64,000 nt of DNA, from the NCBI RefSeq assembly GCF_027579695.1, contig NC_083569.1:69483149-69547148 (forward strand), in the 5' to 3' direction. Position numbers and translations under genes: made by a program. Source of the DNA: Neoarius graeffei (lineage: Eukaryota; Chordata; Actinopteri; Siluriformes; Ariidae). This document shows, one piece after another, positions 1 to 32,268 of this stretch (positions are counted from its first letter, which is position 1; every line of letters begins with the position of its first letter). The notes under the pieces were generated by a model that did not search any database, had not been told where the DNA came from, and saw only the letters and a list, made by a program, of their open reading frames with translations.

Positions 1-1365
1 TTTGCATATACTCATTAAGGTTATTAATTCGGAGGTGCTGAAATTTCCAAAATGTCTCTTATCTTGCCAAGGTTGAGGTCTCTTAACTTCCTGTTAGTGA
101 TCATGATTGACTACAGCTGGTAGCTTGTCTGTGCCTTCATAAAAAAGGGTTTGTTTACAGCACTCATTGGATTCACCAACACACAATACAATGGGAAAGT
201 CCAAGGAGCTCAGTGCAGATCTGAGAAAGAGGATCGCCAATGTACACAACTCCAGAATGTCTCTTGGAGCCATTTCTAAACAATCGCAAATTCCAAGATC
301 AGTTTAAACAATTGTATGTAAGTTACAGGGAGGTGTAGCCACTTTGCCAAGCCACTTTGCGTCAAGAAAACCCAAAATGTCACCCTCGGCTAAGAGGAAA
401 TTGGTTTGGATGGTCAACCTGAGAACCACCATGGCACAGCCCTGCCATGAAAGCTGATGGATCACTGTCTACAGTTCAGATCACCATGGACTAAGAGGCT
501 GCTATCCAGGAAATAAACCCCTGCTCCAAAATTGACACCTTCAAGCTTAACTAAAGTTTGAAGCTGACCACATGGACAAAGAAAAAACCTTCTGGAGGAT
601 GGCTGTATGGTCAGATGAGACAAAAATTGAGTTGTTTGGCCACAATGACCACCACGTACAGAGGAACACTGTACCAGCTGGTGGTGGTGGTAGGATCATC
701 ATGCTCTGGGGCTGTTTTGCTGCCAATGGAACTGGTTCATTGCACAAAGTGGATGGAATAATGAAGGAGGAGGACTACCTCAGAATTCTTCAGCATAAAC
801 CATCAGAAACTTGAACATGACTTGGGAGTTACAACAGGACAATGAACCCAAACACGCATCAGAGCTGGTTGTGGAGGATAAAGCAGGCTAACATTAAGCT
901 TAAAACAAGTCCTGACTTCAACCCTATTGAAAATATATGGACTGTGCTTATAAGTCGAGTCCATGCCAAGAAAAAAAAATTAATCGAACTCTACCAATTC
1001 TATCATGAAGAGTCGTGAAATATCCAACCAGAATTCTGCCAGAAGTTTGTTCATGGTCAACAAAAATGTTTGATCAAGGTGAATCTTGCGAAGAGACATT
1101 TTACCCAAATATTAGGTGTGCTGTATGTATATTTTTGACCCGATATGTATAATTTTGACCCTGTTTTGATTTCAGAAAACCCAAAGAAAATTCAAACTTA
1201 TGCACCAAATTCTAGTGTTTTTTTTAATTAAAGCTGTATGCTGTACAATCATTTTGCCACAGAAAAAGAACAGTTCAAAGAAATTACTGAAAGCCCAATA
1301 TTGCCATGACGTTCATATCCAAGACGACATTCATGCCACTGTATGTAAACTTTTGACCACAACTG
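1..1365 (+). mobile_element. Decayed Tc1-like transposon, left end outside the window
   Basis: The right terminal repeat is clear: it ends in ACTTTTGACCACAACTG followed by TA at 1366-1367. A second, inverted copy of the same family lies at 58685-59980. The transposase reading starts near 191 and is broken early. A later piece (572-814, + strand) keeps the Tc1 signatures VWSDETKIELFG and IIMLWGCFAANG. TIR sequence (GTATGTAAAC) resembles the Sleeping Beauty group, but this is inference. The copy cannot be active because of several stops and frameshifts. Confidence 0.75.
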
Positions 1366-1714
1366 TATCTTGTATTTTATTTATATTCTTCTATTGCTGC
1401 TGCTTTCTCTGAGTGCTGCCAAAGAGTTTCATTGTTCTACTACAACGACAATAAAGTCTTACCTCTCTTAACTATTTTACTGTACTACCACCACTATAAT
1501 AGATGCCTTCAGTTTTAAGAAGTCCAAGTGATTCCAAAACAAACCAGCTAACACACTAAAATACACTGTAATATAAAACACTGTTTGAAATATTTTAGCA
1601 ATAAATAAAACACTTGCATTTCATATTGCAAGTCAAAACTGCACGTGGAAAGATTTTCCTTGGCCTTGAGTGACATCTAGTGAGTATGCAAGAAAATTGT
1701 ACATGTCTCAGGGT

Positions 1715-1862
1715 TCAATCATTCATCCATCCATCTCCAGTAACTGCTTTATCCTGGTCAGGGTCATGGTGGATCTGGAGCTTATCTTGGGAACACTGGG
1801 TGTGAGGCAGGAATATATCCTGGATGGGATGCCATGGTGCCACAAATCTATTTTCCACCTCC
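1715..1862 (-). repeat. Fragment of a teleost SINE/LINE 3'-tail repeat
   Basis: The segment begins with (CATC)n and continues with a diverged form of the 'taaccgctttatcctggtcagg' type of tail found in many fish repeats, including words such as GGGAACACTGGGTG. No coding frame or terminal repeats are visible. The family name is not certain. Flanking DNA 1366-1714 and 1863-2001 shows nothing I can assign. Confidence 0.45.
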
Positions 1863-2208
1863 AAATGAATGATATAGAATGACAAACAGACTGATGAGCG
1901 ATCATGATGAATCAGAAAAACATCTGTTATGCACAAAGTTCTTTAAGTGAGGTATGTGAAGCAAAGCCAGGAGGTCACTTACTTAGTTACTTACTTACTA
2001 ACAGTGTCTTGCAAAAGTATTCATCCCCCCTTGGTGTTTGTCCTGTTTTGTCGCATTACAAGCTGGAATTAAAATGGATTTTTAGAGGGTTTTCGCCATT
2101 TGATGTACACAACATGCCTACCATTTTCAAGGTGCAAGTTGTTGTTTTATTGTGACACAAACAAAAGTTAAGATGAAAAAAACAGAACTCTGGAGTGTGC
2201 ATAAGTAT

Positions 2209-2209
<1 letters not shown>

Positions 2210-2246
<37 letters not shown>
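2210..2246. repeat. 37-base homopolymer C tract
   Basis: An uninterrupted run of 37 C (G on the - strand) in the left arm of the Tc1-like element. At the matching place in the right arm (near 4210) the sequence is only a short G run, so the tract grew after insertion or is an assembly artefact. Confidence 0.9.
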
Positions 2247-2425
2247 TTCTTATGAAACCCCTAAATAAGAGCTGGTCCAACCAATTCACTTCATCACTCA
2301 CACAGTTGGTTGATTAAGATCCACCTGTGCACAATCAAAGTGTCACATGATCTGTCACATGATGTCTGTATAAATCACCCTGTTCTGGAAGGACCCTGAC
2401 TCTGCAACACTACTAAGCAAGCAAC

Positions 2426-2854
2426 ATGAAAACCAAGGAGCCTCCAAACAGGTCAGAGAAATTTGTGGAGAAGTATAGATCAGGGTTGGGTCATAAAAAA
2501 TTATCCCAAACTTTGAATATCCCAGGGAGCACCATTACATCCATTATAGCAAAATGGAAAGAATATGACACCACTACCAACCTGACAAGAGAAGGCCGCC
2601 CACCAAAACTCACAGACTGGGCAAGGAGGGCATTAATCAGAGATGCAACAAAGACACCAAAGACAACACTGAAGGAGCTGCAAAGATCCACAGCGGAGGT
2701 GGGAGTATCCGTCCATAGGACCACTTTAAGCCGTACACTCCAGAGAGCGGGGCTTTATGGAAGAGTGGCTAGAAAAATGTCATTGCTGAAGAAAACATGT
2801 TTGGAGTTTGTCCAACAGCATGCGACAGACTCCCTAAACCAGAGGCGATTCTAG
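2426..2854 (+). pseudogene. Tc1-like transposase, N-terminal half
   Basis: 142-codon open frame starting MKTKEPPNRSEKFVEKYRSG. It covers the two helix-turn-helix DNA-binding subdomains (GSTITSIIAKWKEYDTT; GRPPKLTDWARR) of Tc1 transposases. It runs without a stop into the nested hAT at 2840, so its last residues are hAT-derived. The catalytic domain is separated by about 0.8 kb and is also mutated. It is a remnant, not a functional gene. Confidence 0.8.
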
Positions 2855-3646
2855 AGTCTGTTGTGGCCCCAAGCAAAAATTTCCAGGGGGCCCTTCTGAC
2901 CAGTGTTCATCACCAATATGTTATAAATAATCTGACACCAACGAAAAATGTATGAAACCAAAGTTGTTTAAATTCCAAATGTGAAAATACAATGGTAAAG
3001 AACAATAAAAAAACAAAATAAATAACATTCAGCTAACATTCGCGTAAGTTAGTGTTAGCGTCAGTTTTATGCAGTGGTCACGTTCTGAAGCTAATGTTAG
3101 CACAGGTCGGTCTCACACAAAGTAACACCATTTGTTCAATAACAGCAGTCATTTACTGTTAATGTTATGCTTATATCATTATCTGCTCCACTTACCACTG
3201 TCTTTCTTTCTTTTTTCTTCATTCTCTTTTTGTCTTCCTCTTCTCACGACCAGATGGATAACTCCTCTTCATTTTCCCTCAGTTTCTTTTCCATTGCAGT
3301 CCATTAACATCACACAGGTTAACATGAGGTGGGATTGACGTGGGGCCCCATTCAGGAGGTTTTCTACTGAGATGATGTCATTGCAAATCGCCAATTGTTG
3401 TTTATTTGAGTTAACCTTTATTTTTAATAGGGAGGTCAGTTGAGAGCAAGCTGTCTTTTTCAATTCTCTCTGTCATTGTTTTTTTAAACATAAATTTTTT
3501 TTCAAATATATATATTTTTGAGACATTTCGGTATATAAAACAGCCCTCGGGCCCCAACTCTCGGGGGGCCCCTGGGCCAGGGGGCCCCAAGCAGTTGCCT
3601 GCTTGATCAGTTGCCAAGCAGTTGCCTTTGACAAGCTGCGTGCCTG
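2840..3646. mobile_element. Non-autonomous hAT element (Tip100/Zaphod-like ends)
   Basis: An 807-bp insertion in the Tc1 transposase with an exact 8-bp target duplication CCCTAAAC (2832-2839 and 3647-3654). It starts CAGAGGCGATTCTAG and ends AGCTGCGTGCCTG, giving short imperfect CAG...CTG ends as in hAT transposons. No transposase frame is left. G/C-rich repeats (GGGGCCCC words) lie near 3550-3595. Confidence 0.85.
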
Positions 3647-3679
3647 CCCTAAACACATGGAAGAAGATTCTCTGGTCAA

Positions 3680-4102
3680 ATGAGAATAAAATTTTGGCCA
3701 CCATGGGAAATGCCATGTCTGGCACAAACCCAACACCCTGAGAACACCATTCCTACAGTGAAGCATGGTGGTGGCAGCATCATGCTGTGGGGAAATTTTT
3801 CATCTGCAGGGACAAGAAAGCTGGTCAGGACTGAAGGAAAGATGGATGACACTAAATACAGGGCAATTCTGGAGAAAAACCTGTTTGAGTCAGCCAGAGG
3901 TTTGAGACTGGAGGACAATGACCCTGAACATATTGCTAAAGCTACACTGGAGTGGTTTAAAGGGAAACATTTAAATGTCTTGGAATGGCCTAGTCAAAGC
4001 CCAGACCTCAATCCAATTGAAAATCTGTGGCATCACTTGAAGATTGCTGTACACCAACACAACCCATCTAACTTGAAGGAGTGTGGAGCAGTTTTCTCTT
4101 GA
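3680..4102 (+). pseudogene. Tc1-like transposase, catalytic half
   Basis: 140-codon frame holding the C-terminal DDE half of the transposase interrupted by the h[19 protein letters not shown], then the second catalytic Asp in LEDNDPEH and the Glu in [11 protein letters not shown] (spacing of the DD34E type). The frame is lost after about 4080, where a shifted frame reads on to about 4205. Confidence 0.8.
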
Positions 4103-4642
4103 GGAATGGGCAAAAATCCCAGTGGCTAGATGTGCTAAGCTAATAGAGACATACCCCAAGAGACTTGCAGCTGTAATTGCCCCAAAAAGTGGCTCTACAA
4201 AGTACTGACTTTTGGGGGTGAATACCGATGCACACTCCAGATTTCTGTTTTTTTCCATTTTTTTCATCTTGTTTGTGTCACAATAAAAAATAAAAAATAA
4301 ACCAACACAATTTGCACCTTTAAAGTGGTAGGCATGGTGTGTAAATCAAATGGTGCTAACCCCCCAAAAATCCTTTTTAATTTCAGCTTGTAATGCGACA
4401 AAACAGGACAAACACCATGGGGGATGAATACTTTTGCAAGACACTGTATTTACTAACTTTTTTAAACATTTGTTACAGTAGTGATAATCACAACCCAGCA
4501 TTGTCAAAATTATTATGCATGTCAATAATGTGAACTGTAATCTAATGACAATTTTAATAAAAATGTGTTCTATGGGCAGACAATTCATAAATGAAAAAAA
4601 AACCCTCCCTTGGTCCAATAAATATTATTTTGCACATTTATT

Positions 4643-4645
4643 ATG

Positions 4646-4680
<35 letters not shown>
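4643..4680. repeat. (ATT)n microsatellite
   Basis: About 12 units of ATT/TAT directly before the LINE fragment. It probably marks the 5' truncation side or an older simple repeat. Confidence 0.9.
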
Positions 4681-4689
4681 ACATTGCTG

Positions 4690-5280
4690 ATGAAAAAAAT
4701 CGAATATCTGGGGTCAACTGTACAAAGTAATGGCGAGTGCAGAAGAGAAGTGAAGAAGAGAGTGCAAGCAGGTTGGAATGGATGGAGGAGAGGAGGATGT
4801 CAGGAGTGATTTGTGACAGAAGGTTGCCAGGAAGAGTGAAAGGGAAAGTGTACAAGACAGCAGTAAGAGCAGTGATGTTGTACGGTTTGGAGACAGCGGC
4901 ACTGACAAAAAGACAGGAGGCTGAACTGGAGGTAGCAGAGCTGAAGATGCTGAGATTTTCATTGGGAGTGACAAAGTCAGACAGGATGAGAAATGAGAAT
5001 ATTAGAGGGAAAGGACATGTAGGACAGCTTGGAGACAAAGTGAGAGAGGCGAGATCGAGATGGTTTGGACATGTACAGAGGATAGATCCAGGGTATACTG
5101 GGAAAAGAATGCTGGAGATCAAAGAGGGAACCAAAGATGAGATTTATGGATGTGGTGAAGGAGAACATGAGGACAGTTGGTGCGACAGAAAAAGATACGG
5201 CGGACAGGAAGAGATGGAGGGACGTTATCCACTGTGGCGACCCCTGATGGGAACAGCCGAAAGTGCAAAAAAAAATCCCA
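4690..5280 (+). mobile_element. 5'-truncated LINE 3' end, RTE-like
   Basis: In mixed frames (4591-4809 and 4737-5390) it encodes the C-terminal region typical of RTE-type reverse transcriptases: IEYLGSTVQSNGECRREVKK, VYKTAVRAVMLYGLET, LRFSLGVTKSDRMRNENI and RSRWFGHVQRIDP. The 3' part ends with the noncoding word CCCCTGATGGGAACAGCCGA and an A-rich tail. The RT catalytic part is missing (5' truncation), as is usual for dead LINE copies. At least one frameshift is present near 4790. Confidence 0.8.
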
Positions 5281-5325
5281 ATAGTTCTTGCAGTAACAAG
5301 AAAACATTTTCTAATTTATTCATTC

Positions 5326-5350
5326 ATCTATCTATCTATCTATCTATCTG
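5326..5350. repeat. (TCTA)n microsatellite
   Basis: About six units of ATCT between the LINE tail and the next SINE. Confidence 0.9.
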
Positions 5351-5404
5351 TTATTATGTTCAAAAAGTGAAGAAAAAACTGTCATTGTGAAAATGAAGAT
5401 TCAT

Positions 5405-5957
5405 CCATCATCCTGTTCTACAGGGTCGCAGGCAAGCTGGAGCCTATCCCAGCTGACTATCGGTGAGAGGCGAGGTACACCCTGGACAAGTCACCAGGTT
5501 ATCGCAGGGTTCAGTTCAGTTGGTCGGGTTCAATGCCCGAACTGATGATCACATCATCAGTTTTTCCTTTGGCTAATCAGACACAAGGTACGCCACCACT
5601 CTTGCCAGAGCAGTTGGGGGTTAGGTGCCTTGCTCAAGGGCACTTAAGTCAATCCTGCTAGTCTGGGGAATCGAACCAGCAACCTTTTGGTCCCAAAGCT
5701 GTTTCTCTAACCATTAGGCCATGACTTCCCCCTCGCAAGGTTGATACGGAGACAAACAATCATTCACACTCAATTTAGAGCCATCAATTAGTCTAACCTG
5801 CATGTCTTTGGACTGTGGGGGAAACCGGAGCACCCGGAGAAAACCCACGCGGACACGGGGAGAACATGCAAACTCCGCACAGAAAGGCCCTCGCCGGCCT
5901 CGAACCCAGGACCTTCTTGCTGGTGACAGCGCTAACCACTACACCACCGTGCCGCCC
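5405..5957 (-). mobile_element. Mermaid/DANA-like SINE (type I tail), split by another SINE
   Basis: Reverse-strand copy of the abundant tRNA-headed SINE of this window. The head (near 5957) has an A box (TGGTGTAGTGG) and the tail lies near 5405. It has an imperfect target duplication AATGAAGATTCAT / AATGAGGATTCAT (5392-5404 and 5958-5970). A V-core SINE is inserted at 5512-5732. Confidence 0.85.
5512..5732 (-). mobile_element. V-SINE-like element nested in a Mermaid-like SINE
   Basis: Read on the - strand it starts with a tRNA-like head (CATGGCCTAATGGTTAGAG, B box GGTTCGATTCC) followed by the V-domain words TGCCCTTGAGCAAGGCACC. The flanks carry a near-exact duplication TCGCAGGGTT / TCGCAAGGTT (5502-5511 and 5733-5742), so it jumped into the older SINE. 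Confidence 0.8.
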
Positions 5958-6081
5958 AATGAGGATTCATATAAAATGCAATATTTTATAATCCTAACAA
6001 TGAGTTCAGAATGATTTGACACATTTATGTAATTATTGTTGCATTTAATTGCTTTATTATTTTCATATGCATATTCATTTA

Positions 6082-6449
6082 GACGGCACGGTGGTGTAGT
6101 GGTTAGCGCTGTCGCCTCACAGCAAGAAGGTCCGGGTTCGAGCCCCGTGGCCGGCGAGGGCCTTTCTGTGCGGAGTTTGCATGTTCTCCGCGTGGGTTTC
6201 CTCCGGGTGCTCCGGTTTCCCCCACAGTCCAAAGACATGCAGGTTAGGTTAACTGGTGACTCTAAATTGAGCGTAGGTGTGAATGTGAATGGTTGTCTGT
6301 GTCTATGTGTCAGCCCTGTGATGACCTGGCGACTTGTCCAGGGTGTACCCCGCCTTTCGCCCGTAGTCAGCTGGGATAGGCTCCAGCTTGCCTGTGACCC
6401 TGTAGAACAGGATAAAGCGGCTACAGATAATGAGATGAGATGAGATGAG
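6082..6449 (+). mobile_element. Mermaid/DANA-like SINE, type I
   Basis: tRNA-like head with A box TGGTGTAGTGG and B box GGTTCGAGCCC, conserved body (CCCACAGTCCAAAGACATGC) and type I tail ending in (GAGAT)n. It lies just upstream of RWDD4 exon 1. Confidence 0.9.
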
Positions 6450-6714
6450 GCTTTCCATTCTGATCTCCATCCTGTGTAGTGAGTGGAGTTGAAGTTGTGA
6501 TTATTCTCCGGGGCACAAGGGGGCAGTGATGAGTCTGTAGATGAGCTCTAACTCTGTGGTGCTGCGGCCGCAGTAGAGCCTGAAAACTGATAAAACAGCA
6601 TGAGGTGTTCAATCTGGGCGGATAAAACTTGTCATAGTTATAGATGATCTAAACGGGGCATTAGATTTGATATTTAGGCTGAAGCGAGTGGACTGACAAG
6701 CTGAGAAATAAAAC
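6450..6714 (+). promoter_or_regulatory. Presumed RWDD4 5' flank and 5' UTR
   Basis: 265 bp between the SINE tail and the RWDD4 start codon. It contains a NotI-like GCGGCCGC word and moderate CpG content but no TATA box that I can place with confidence. The transcription start was not determined; the role is inferred from position only. Confidence 0.4.
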
Positions 6715-27925
<21,211 letters not shown>

Positions 27926-28748
27926 AGAAACGACTCTTGAGCATCACGTGTTGAAGGAGAGACAGATTTACTGACGGACTGATTGAGAAGAAAAGTCTAC
28001 CATGACTTGATTTTAAAGAGAGTTGAAATGAACCATGATTTGGATGAACTGATGAAGCTGCTGTTTGTTTGTGTGCGACGCTGAGGCACATGACAAGAGC
28101 ATAAAATATCTTCTGCCAAAATAATACCTCCTTCTAGATTCACAGATGTGACTGTAACAGCGAGCACATGCTGTGTAAACAACAAGAGCATAATGAATTG
28201 TCTCAAAGTGTGTGCTGAGGGCAGACCGGGCCCCGTCTCTTCACATTAAGGGCCTTTATTGACCCAGTCCCTGGGTGCATGTTGATTTAAGCAGCCGATT
28301 GATTTTTGTATTGAACAGTGTGTGTAAAAAGTGGCAATGTTGACAGCTTAGGGAGCATTGTGGTTTGATCAAGTGAATCTTGGTTTGCATTTGTACCAGT
28401 TTTTAGCCTGTTTTTTTTTTTTTCCCCTTTCAGTTATTTATTGTGCATATTTTTGACACAATATAAAAATCTTTTGGAAGGTTTAATGTGTCTCGACTTA
28501 TTTTATATGAACAGCAAAGAGATTGACATCTTGGGTGTTTTTATTAAAATGCAAGTTGTTAATTATGGTTTCATTTTGGTCATAAGATGTGTCCTGTATT
28601 TTTGCAACAATCAAAATGTCATAGTATATGAAAAAAGTATAGTTTAAAGAAGTTAAAGCAGATACGCAGACACTTTATTTTTAAATACATTTCTGAGTGG
28701 ATAGTATCGCCATCCTTAACTCTTGTATTCTGCATAAATGGGAATAAA
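27926..28748 (+). other. Presumed RWDD4 3' UTR
   Basis: Mostly unique, AT-rich sequence with no terminal repeats or reading frame. A candidate AATAAA polyadenylation signal lies at 28743-28748 and an ATTAAA near 28543. The true cleavage site is not known. Beyond it, 28749-29481 shows no gene or clear repeat. Confidence 0.5.
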
Positions 28749-29481
28749 TATTACATATACAGTGCGTGACGTCACAGCGGGAACCAGTTTTAAGGCCGAG
28801 GCCTTTGACAGCTATAGACCAAAGTCATATAAATAAAATTTTCTGGTGAAAGTAAGAAATCCCGTTACCCACTTGCTCAACTAAGACTGATTTGACTTCA
28901 CTGATTGTGTGTTGACTCTCATTAAAACAGGATAGGGTGTTATAACTTATGCAACATACATGTACATGCATGCATTTTCACTGATAAAATGTAAAAGGCT
29001 AATTAAATAATCAGATGAACTGAGACAATCACATTCTGAAGCAAATTAAATAATCTTATACCGGTAACTTAAACACACAATACAGGTTACATGTATTAAT
29101 CTAAATGCAGGTAAACAATGTGTTGTTTTTGTTGTTTTTTATCCAAATGAGAGTCGGAGCTTACTCGTCTGTGTTCTCACTTCTTAAAGGCTGACCTTGT
29201 GGCCGATTTGTTTTGAAACAATCTGACTTTCAGTTGTTCGTTCAGTTCTCTGTTCATTCACTTCTTCCACGTAAGGGCGAGATGGCAGCGATATTCAGCG
29301 CAGAAATCAGACGGCTGCTCCACTCATTCTCCTCATACTGAGTACTCCGCCATTACTGCTCGGCTCAAGCAATTACTAAAACCTGGGACAGAACAGGATG
29401 TCACCGGTTTTAGCAACAACTGCGGGGAGGTCACTGCCCGAGCAATATGTCCCGTCCCGGGTTCTACCAACAACCCTCGGC

Positions 29482-29808
29482 TCACAACGGGAGGACTGGT
29501 GCAACTAAATTCACTTTCCTTTTAAAAAAATAAAAATACTTTCCTTGTAGTTTAATTGTTTGTACTGCACCCTCTTTCAATACGGGCTTATAGCCAACAC
29601 TCCTCAACAGATCAGAGGACTCATACGAGTCTTCAGTAAAATGTGCAGAGCAGAGGAGAGACCACTTCGTAGCCGCCCAATGTGCCCGCGAACTTCTCAC
29701 AAAATGCGTCCAAATCTCTGCAGTTTGAACATTCTTGGGCCATGAATGCAACATAAATCCACCTTCTGTCGTGTTGCTGCACCGGCCAGCAACACATCTA
29801 CGTGGCAT
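29482..29808 (-). CDS. THAP-domain ORF, copy 1
   Basis: 108 codons from MPRRCVAGRCSNTTEGGFML. It has the THAP C2CH zinc finger: Cys pair in CVAGRC, Trp in IWTHFVRSS, second pair C-x2-H in CSAHF, and a GAVQTIK end similar to the AVPTI box. THAP domains bind DNA in host regulators and P-type transposases. Only this domain is seen; the last ~20 residues look like read-through. A second copy lies at 51003-51527. It may be a first exon or a domesticated fragment. Flanking DNA is shared between the copies, so this is a duplicated segment. Confidence 0.65.
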   Translation of the reverse strand: MPRRCVAGRCSNTTEGGFMLHSWPKNVQTAEIWTHFVRSSRAHWAATKWSLLCSAHFTEDSYESSDLLRSVGYKPVLKEGAVQTIKLQGKYFYFFKRKVNLVAPVLPL

Positions 29809-30082
29809 GGCGATAAATTAGCTCAAAATGGAGGATTGGAGTTGCAGTCAGCTCTGTGTTTTAGTATAGCGGAAATGGCGATGAGACCGATAGCCTTCCT
29901 GCTGTGACGTTACAGACATCAAGGTCATTCACTCAGACCGCTACCTATATGAATCACTTTAATCATAAAAATTACTATATTAGATTTATTGTTAACGCTT
30001 AAAACTATTCCTGTGCCATTCTTGAGGTCTCGAGGCATTTATAAACGAAAGTGAGGCCATGGCTCTGCGTATATGCTTTAAG
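29528..30082. repeat. Duplicated segment, copy 1 (uninterrupted)
   Basis: Matches 51237-51681, 54444-54473 and 56028-56110. It includes the THAP ORF and words such as ATTCCTGTGCCATTCTTGAG. This copy has intact TTAA at 29959-29962 and TTTATTG near 29985, the sites where copy 2 carries a piggyBac and a Tc1. Confidence 0.85.
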
Positions 30083-30663
30083 GTAAAGTTTCTACTATGG
30101 TATAATTTTCTTTCAAGCGACACATTACACAGTGATTTTTGCATTCATGGTATCTACCAGGTAAATTTATCCAGATTTACTGTGCTTTGTCATCTCCATC
30201 AAAACATATCCTTATGTTATAATCTAAGCAGACCAACATTTTATAGCATCACTTGGTGTTCTAGGGGTTTGGAACACGAGAACCTCACCCTTATTGAGCA
30301 CCTTTGGTTTGAAGAAAAGGGCTGTTACAGCAAGAATGTGGAGCGATACAGTTAGCACTAACTGCCCAGTGGTGGATTTCCCAAAAGCCTCTTAACACTC
30401 AGAGCATCTTAATTAGGAAAGAGAGTGGTCATTGTGCTGCTCGCTCTACCATTTAACAATGATCTCTGTGCTACGATGCTTTTGGGAAACTCGGCACAGT
30501 GCAGTTGTCAGTGCCGGTTCTAGCTTGTATGGCGAACCACCACCACACACAAAAAAAAAATCATCCACTGTTCACTATTTTTATTCAGATTTACAGATTT
30601 GGAACCACACATCACAAATAAATAATTATAACTTTTTAAAACTACATAAACAGAAAATACATA

Positions 30664-32268
30664 CAACACCGATTCCAAAAAAGTTGGGACAAAGTACAAA
30701 TTGTAAATAAAAACGGAATGCAATAATTTACAAATCTCAAAAACTGATATTGTATTCACAATAGAACATAGACAACATATCAAATGTCGAAAATGAGACA
30801 TTTTGAAATTTCATGCCAAATATTGGCTCATTTGAAATTTCATGACAGCAACACATCTCAAAAAAGTTGGGACAGGGGCAATAAGAGGCTGGAAAAGTTA
30901 AAGGTACAAAAAAGGAACAGCTGGAGGACCAAATTGCAACTCATTAGGTCAATTGGCAATAGGTCATTAACATGACTGGGTATAAAAAGAACATCTTGGA
31001 GTGGCAGCGGCTCTCAGAAGTAAAGATGGGAAGAGGATCACCAATCCCCCTAATTCTGCGCCGACAAATAGTGGAGCAATATCAGAAAGGAGTTCGACAG
31101 TGTAAAATTGCAAAGAGTTTGAACATATCATCATCTACAGTGCATAATATCATCAAAAGATTCAGAGAATCTGGAAGAATCTCTGTGCGTAAGGGTCAAG
31201 GCCGGAAAACCATACTGGGTGCCCGTGATCTTCGGGCTCTTAGACGGCACTGCATCACATACAGGCATGCTTCTGTATTGGAAATCACAAAATGGGCTCA
31301 GGAATAATTCCAGAGAACATTATCTGTGAACACAATTCACCGTGCCATCCACCGTTGCCAGCTAAAACTCTGTAGTTCAAAGAAGAAGCCGTATTTAAAC
31401 ATGATCCAGAAGCGCAGACGTCTTTTCTGGGCCAAGGCTCGTTTAAAATGGACTGTGGCAAAGTGGAAAACTGTTCTGTGGTCAGACGAATCAAAATGTG
31501 AAGTTCTTTATGGAAATCAGGGACGCCGTGTCATTCGGACTAAAGAGGAGAAGGACGACCCAAGTTGTTATCAGCGCTCAGTTCAGAAGCCTGCGTCTCT
31601 GATGGTATGGGGTTGCATTAGTGCGTGTGGCATGGGCAGCTTACACATCTGGAAAGACACCATCAATGCTGAAAGGTATATCCAGGTTCTAGAGCAACAT
31701 ATGCTCCCATCCAGACGACGTCTTTTTCAGGGAAGACCTTGCATTTTCCAACATGACAATGCCAAACCACATACTGCATCAATTACAGCATCATGGCTGC
31801 GTAGAAGAAGGGTCCGGGTACTGAACTGGCCAGCCTGCAGTTCAGATCTTTCACCCATAGAAAACATTTGGCGCATCATAAAACGGAAGATACGACAAAA
31901 AAGACCTAAGACAGTTGAGCAACTAGAATCCTACATTAGACAAAAATGGGTTAACATTCCTATCCCTAAACTTGAGCAACTTGTCTCCTCAGTCCCCAGA
32001 CGTTTACAGACTGTTGTAAAGAGAAAAGGGGATGTCTCACAGCGGTAAACATGGCCTTGTCCCAACTTTTTTGAGATGTGTTGTTGTCATGAAATTTAAA
32101 ATCACCTAATTTTTCTCTTTAAATGATACATTTTCTCAGTTTAAACATTTGATATGTCATCTATGTTCTATTCTGAATAAAATATGGAATTTTGAAACTT
32201 CCACATCATTGCATTCCATTTTTATTTACAATTTGTACTTTGTCCCAACTTTTTTGGAATCGGGGTTG
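30664..32268 (+). mobile_element. Tc1-like transposon, nearly intact
   Basis: 1605 bp with ends CAACACCGATTCCAAAAAAG and its near complement (TTTTTTGGAATCGGGGTTG), flanked by TA. The TIRs extend about 190 bp with an inner repeat (CTCAAAAAAGTTGGGACA). One transposase gene lies inside. Flanks 30083-30663 hold only a hAT-like end near 30510, and 32270-32809 shows nothing. Confidence 0.93.
31026..32048 (+). pseudogene. Tc1-like transposase with a single in-frame stop
   Basis: Starting at ATG 31026 (MGRGSPIPLILRRQIVEQYQ), the frame is open to 32048 except for one TAA at 31305-31307. It has a helix-turn-helix (SSSTVHNIIKRFRESG) and a DDE domain with LWSDESKCEVLYG, FQHDNAKPHTAS and SSDLSPIENIW. The Asp-Glu spacing leaves 34 residues (DD34E). 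It belongs to a different Tc1 subfamily from the others here (GCISACGMG box). One nonsense change separates it from an open frame, so its decay is recent. Confidence 0.88.

Larger units (their letters stand above)
2002..4446 (+). mobile_element. Tc1-like transposon, interrupted by a hAT element
   Basis: Inverted ends CAGTGTCTTGCAAAAGTATT (left) and its complement (right, before TA at 4447-4448) bound the element. The N-terminal transposase (2426-2854) has a paired-like helix-turn-helix region. The C-terminal DDE part resumes after the insertion at 3680-4102 with the motifs [12 protein letters not shown] and [11 protein letters not shown]. Frameshifts are present after 4100. The left arm carries a 37-base C tract. 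An 807-bp hAT (2840-3646) splits the transposase. Confidence 0.85.

Noticed and set aside
6082-6160. tRNA-like A and B boxes at the start of the SINEs
   Set aside because: They are SINE promoter heads; no complete tRNA cloverleaf or anticodon stem is kept, so no tRNA gene is called.
1-6700. TRAPPC11, which lies head-to-head with RWDD4 in mammals
   Set aside because: No exon resembling it was found upstream of RWDD4; only transposon debris is present.
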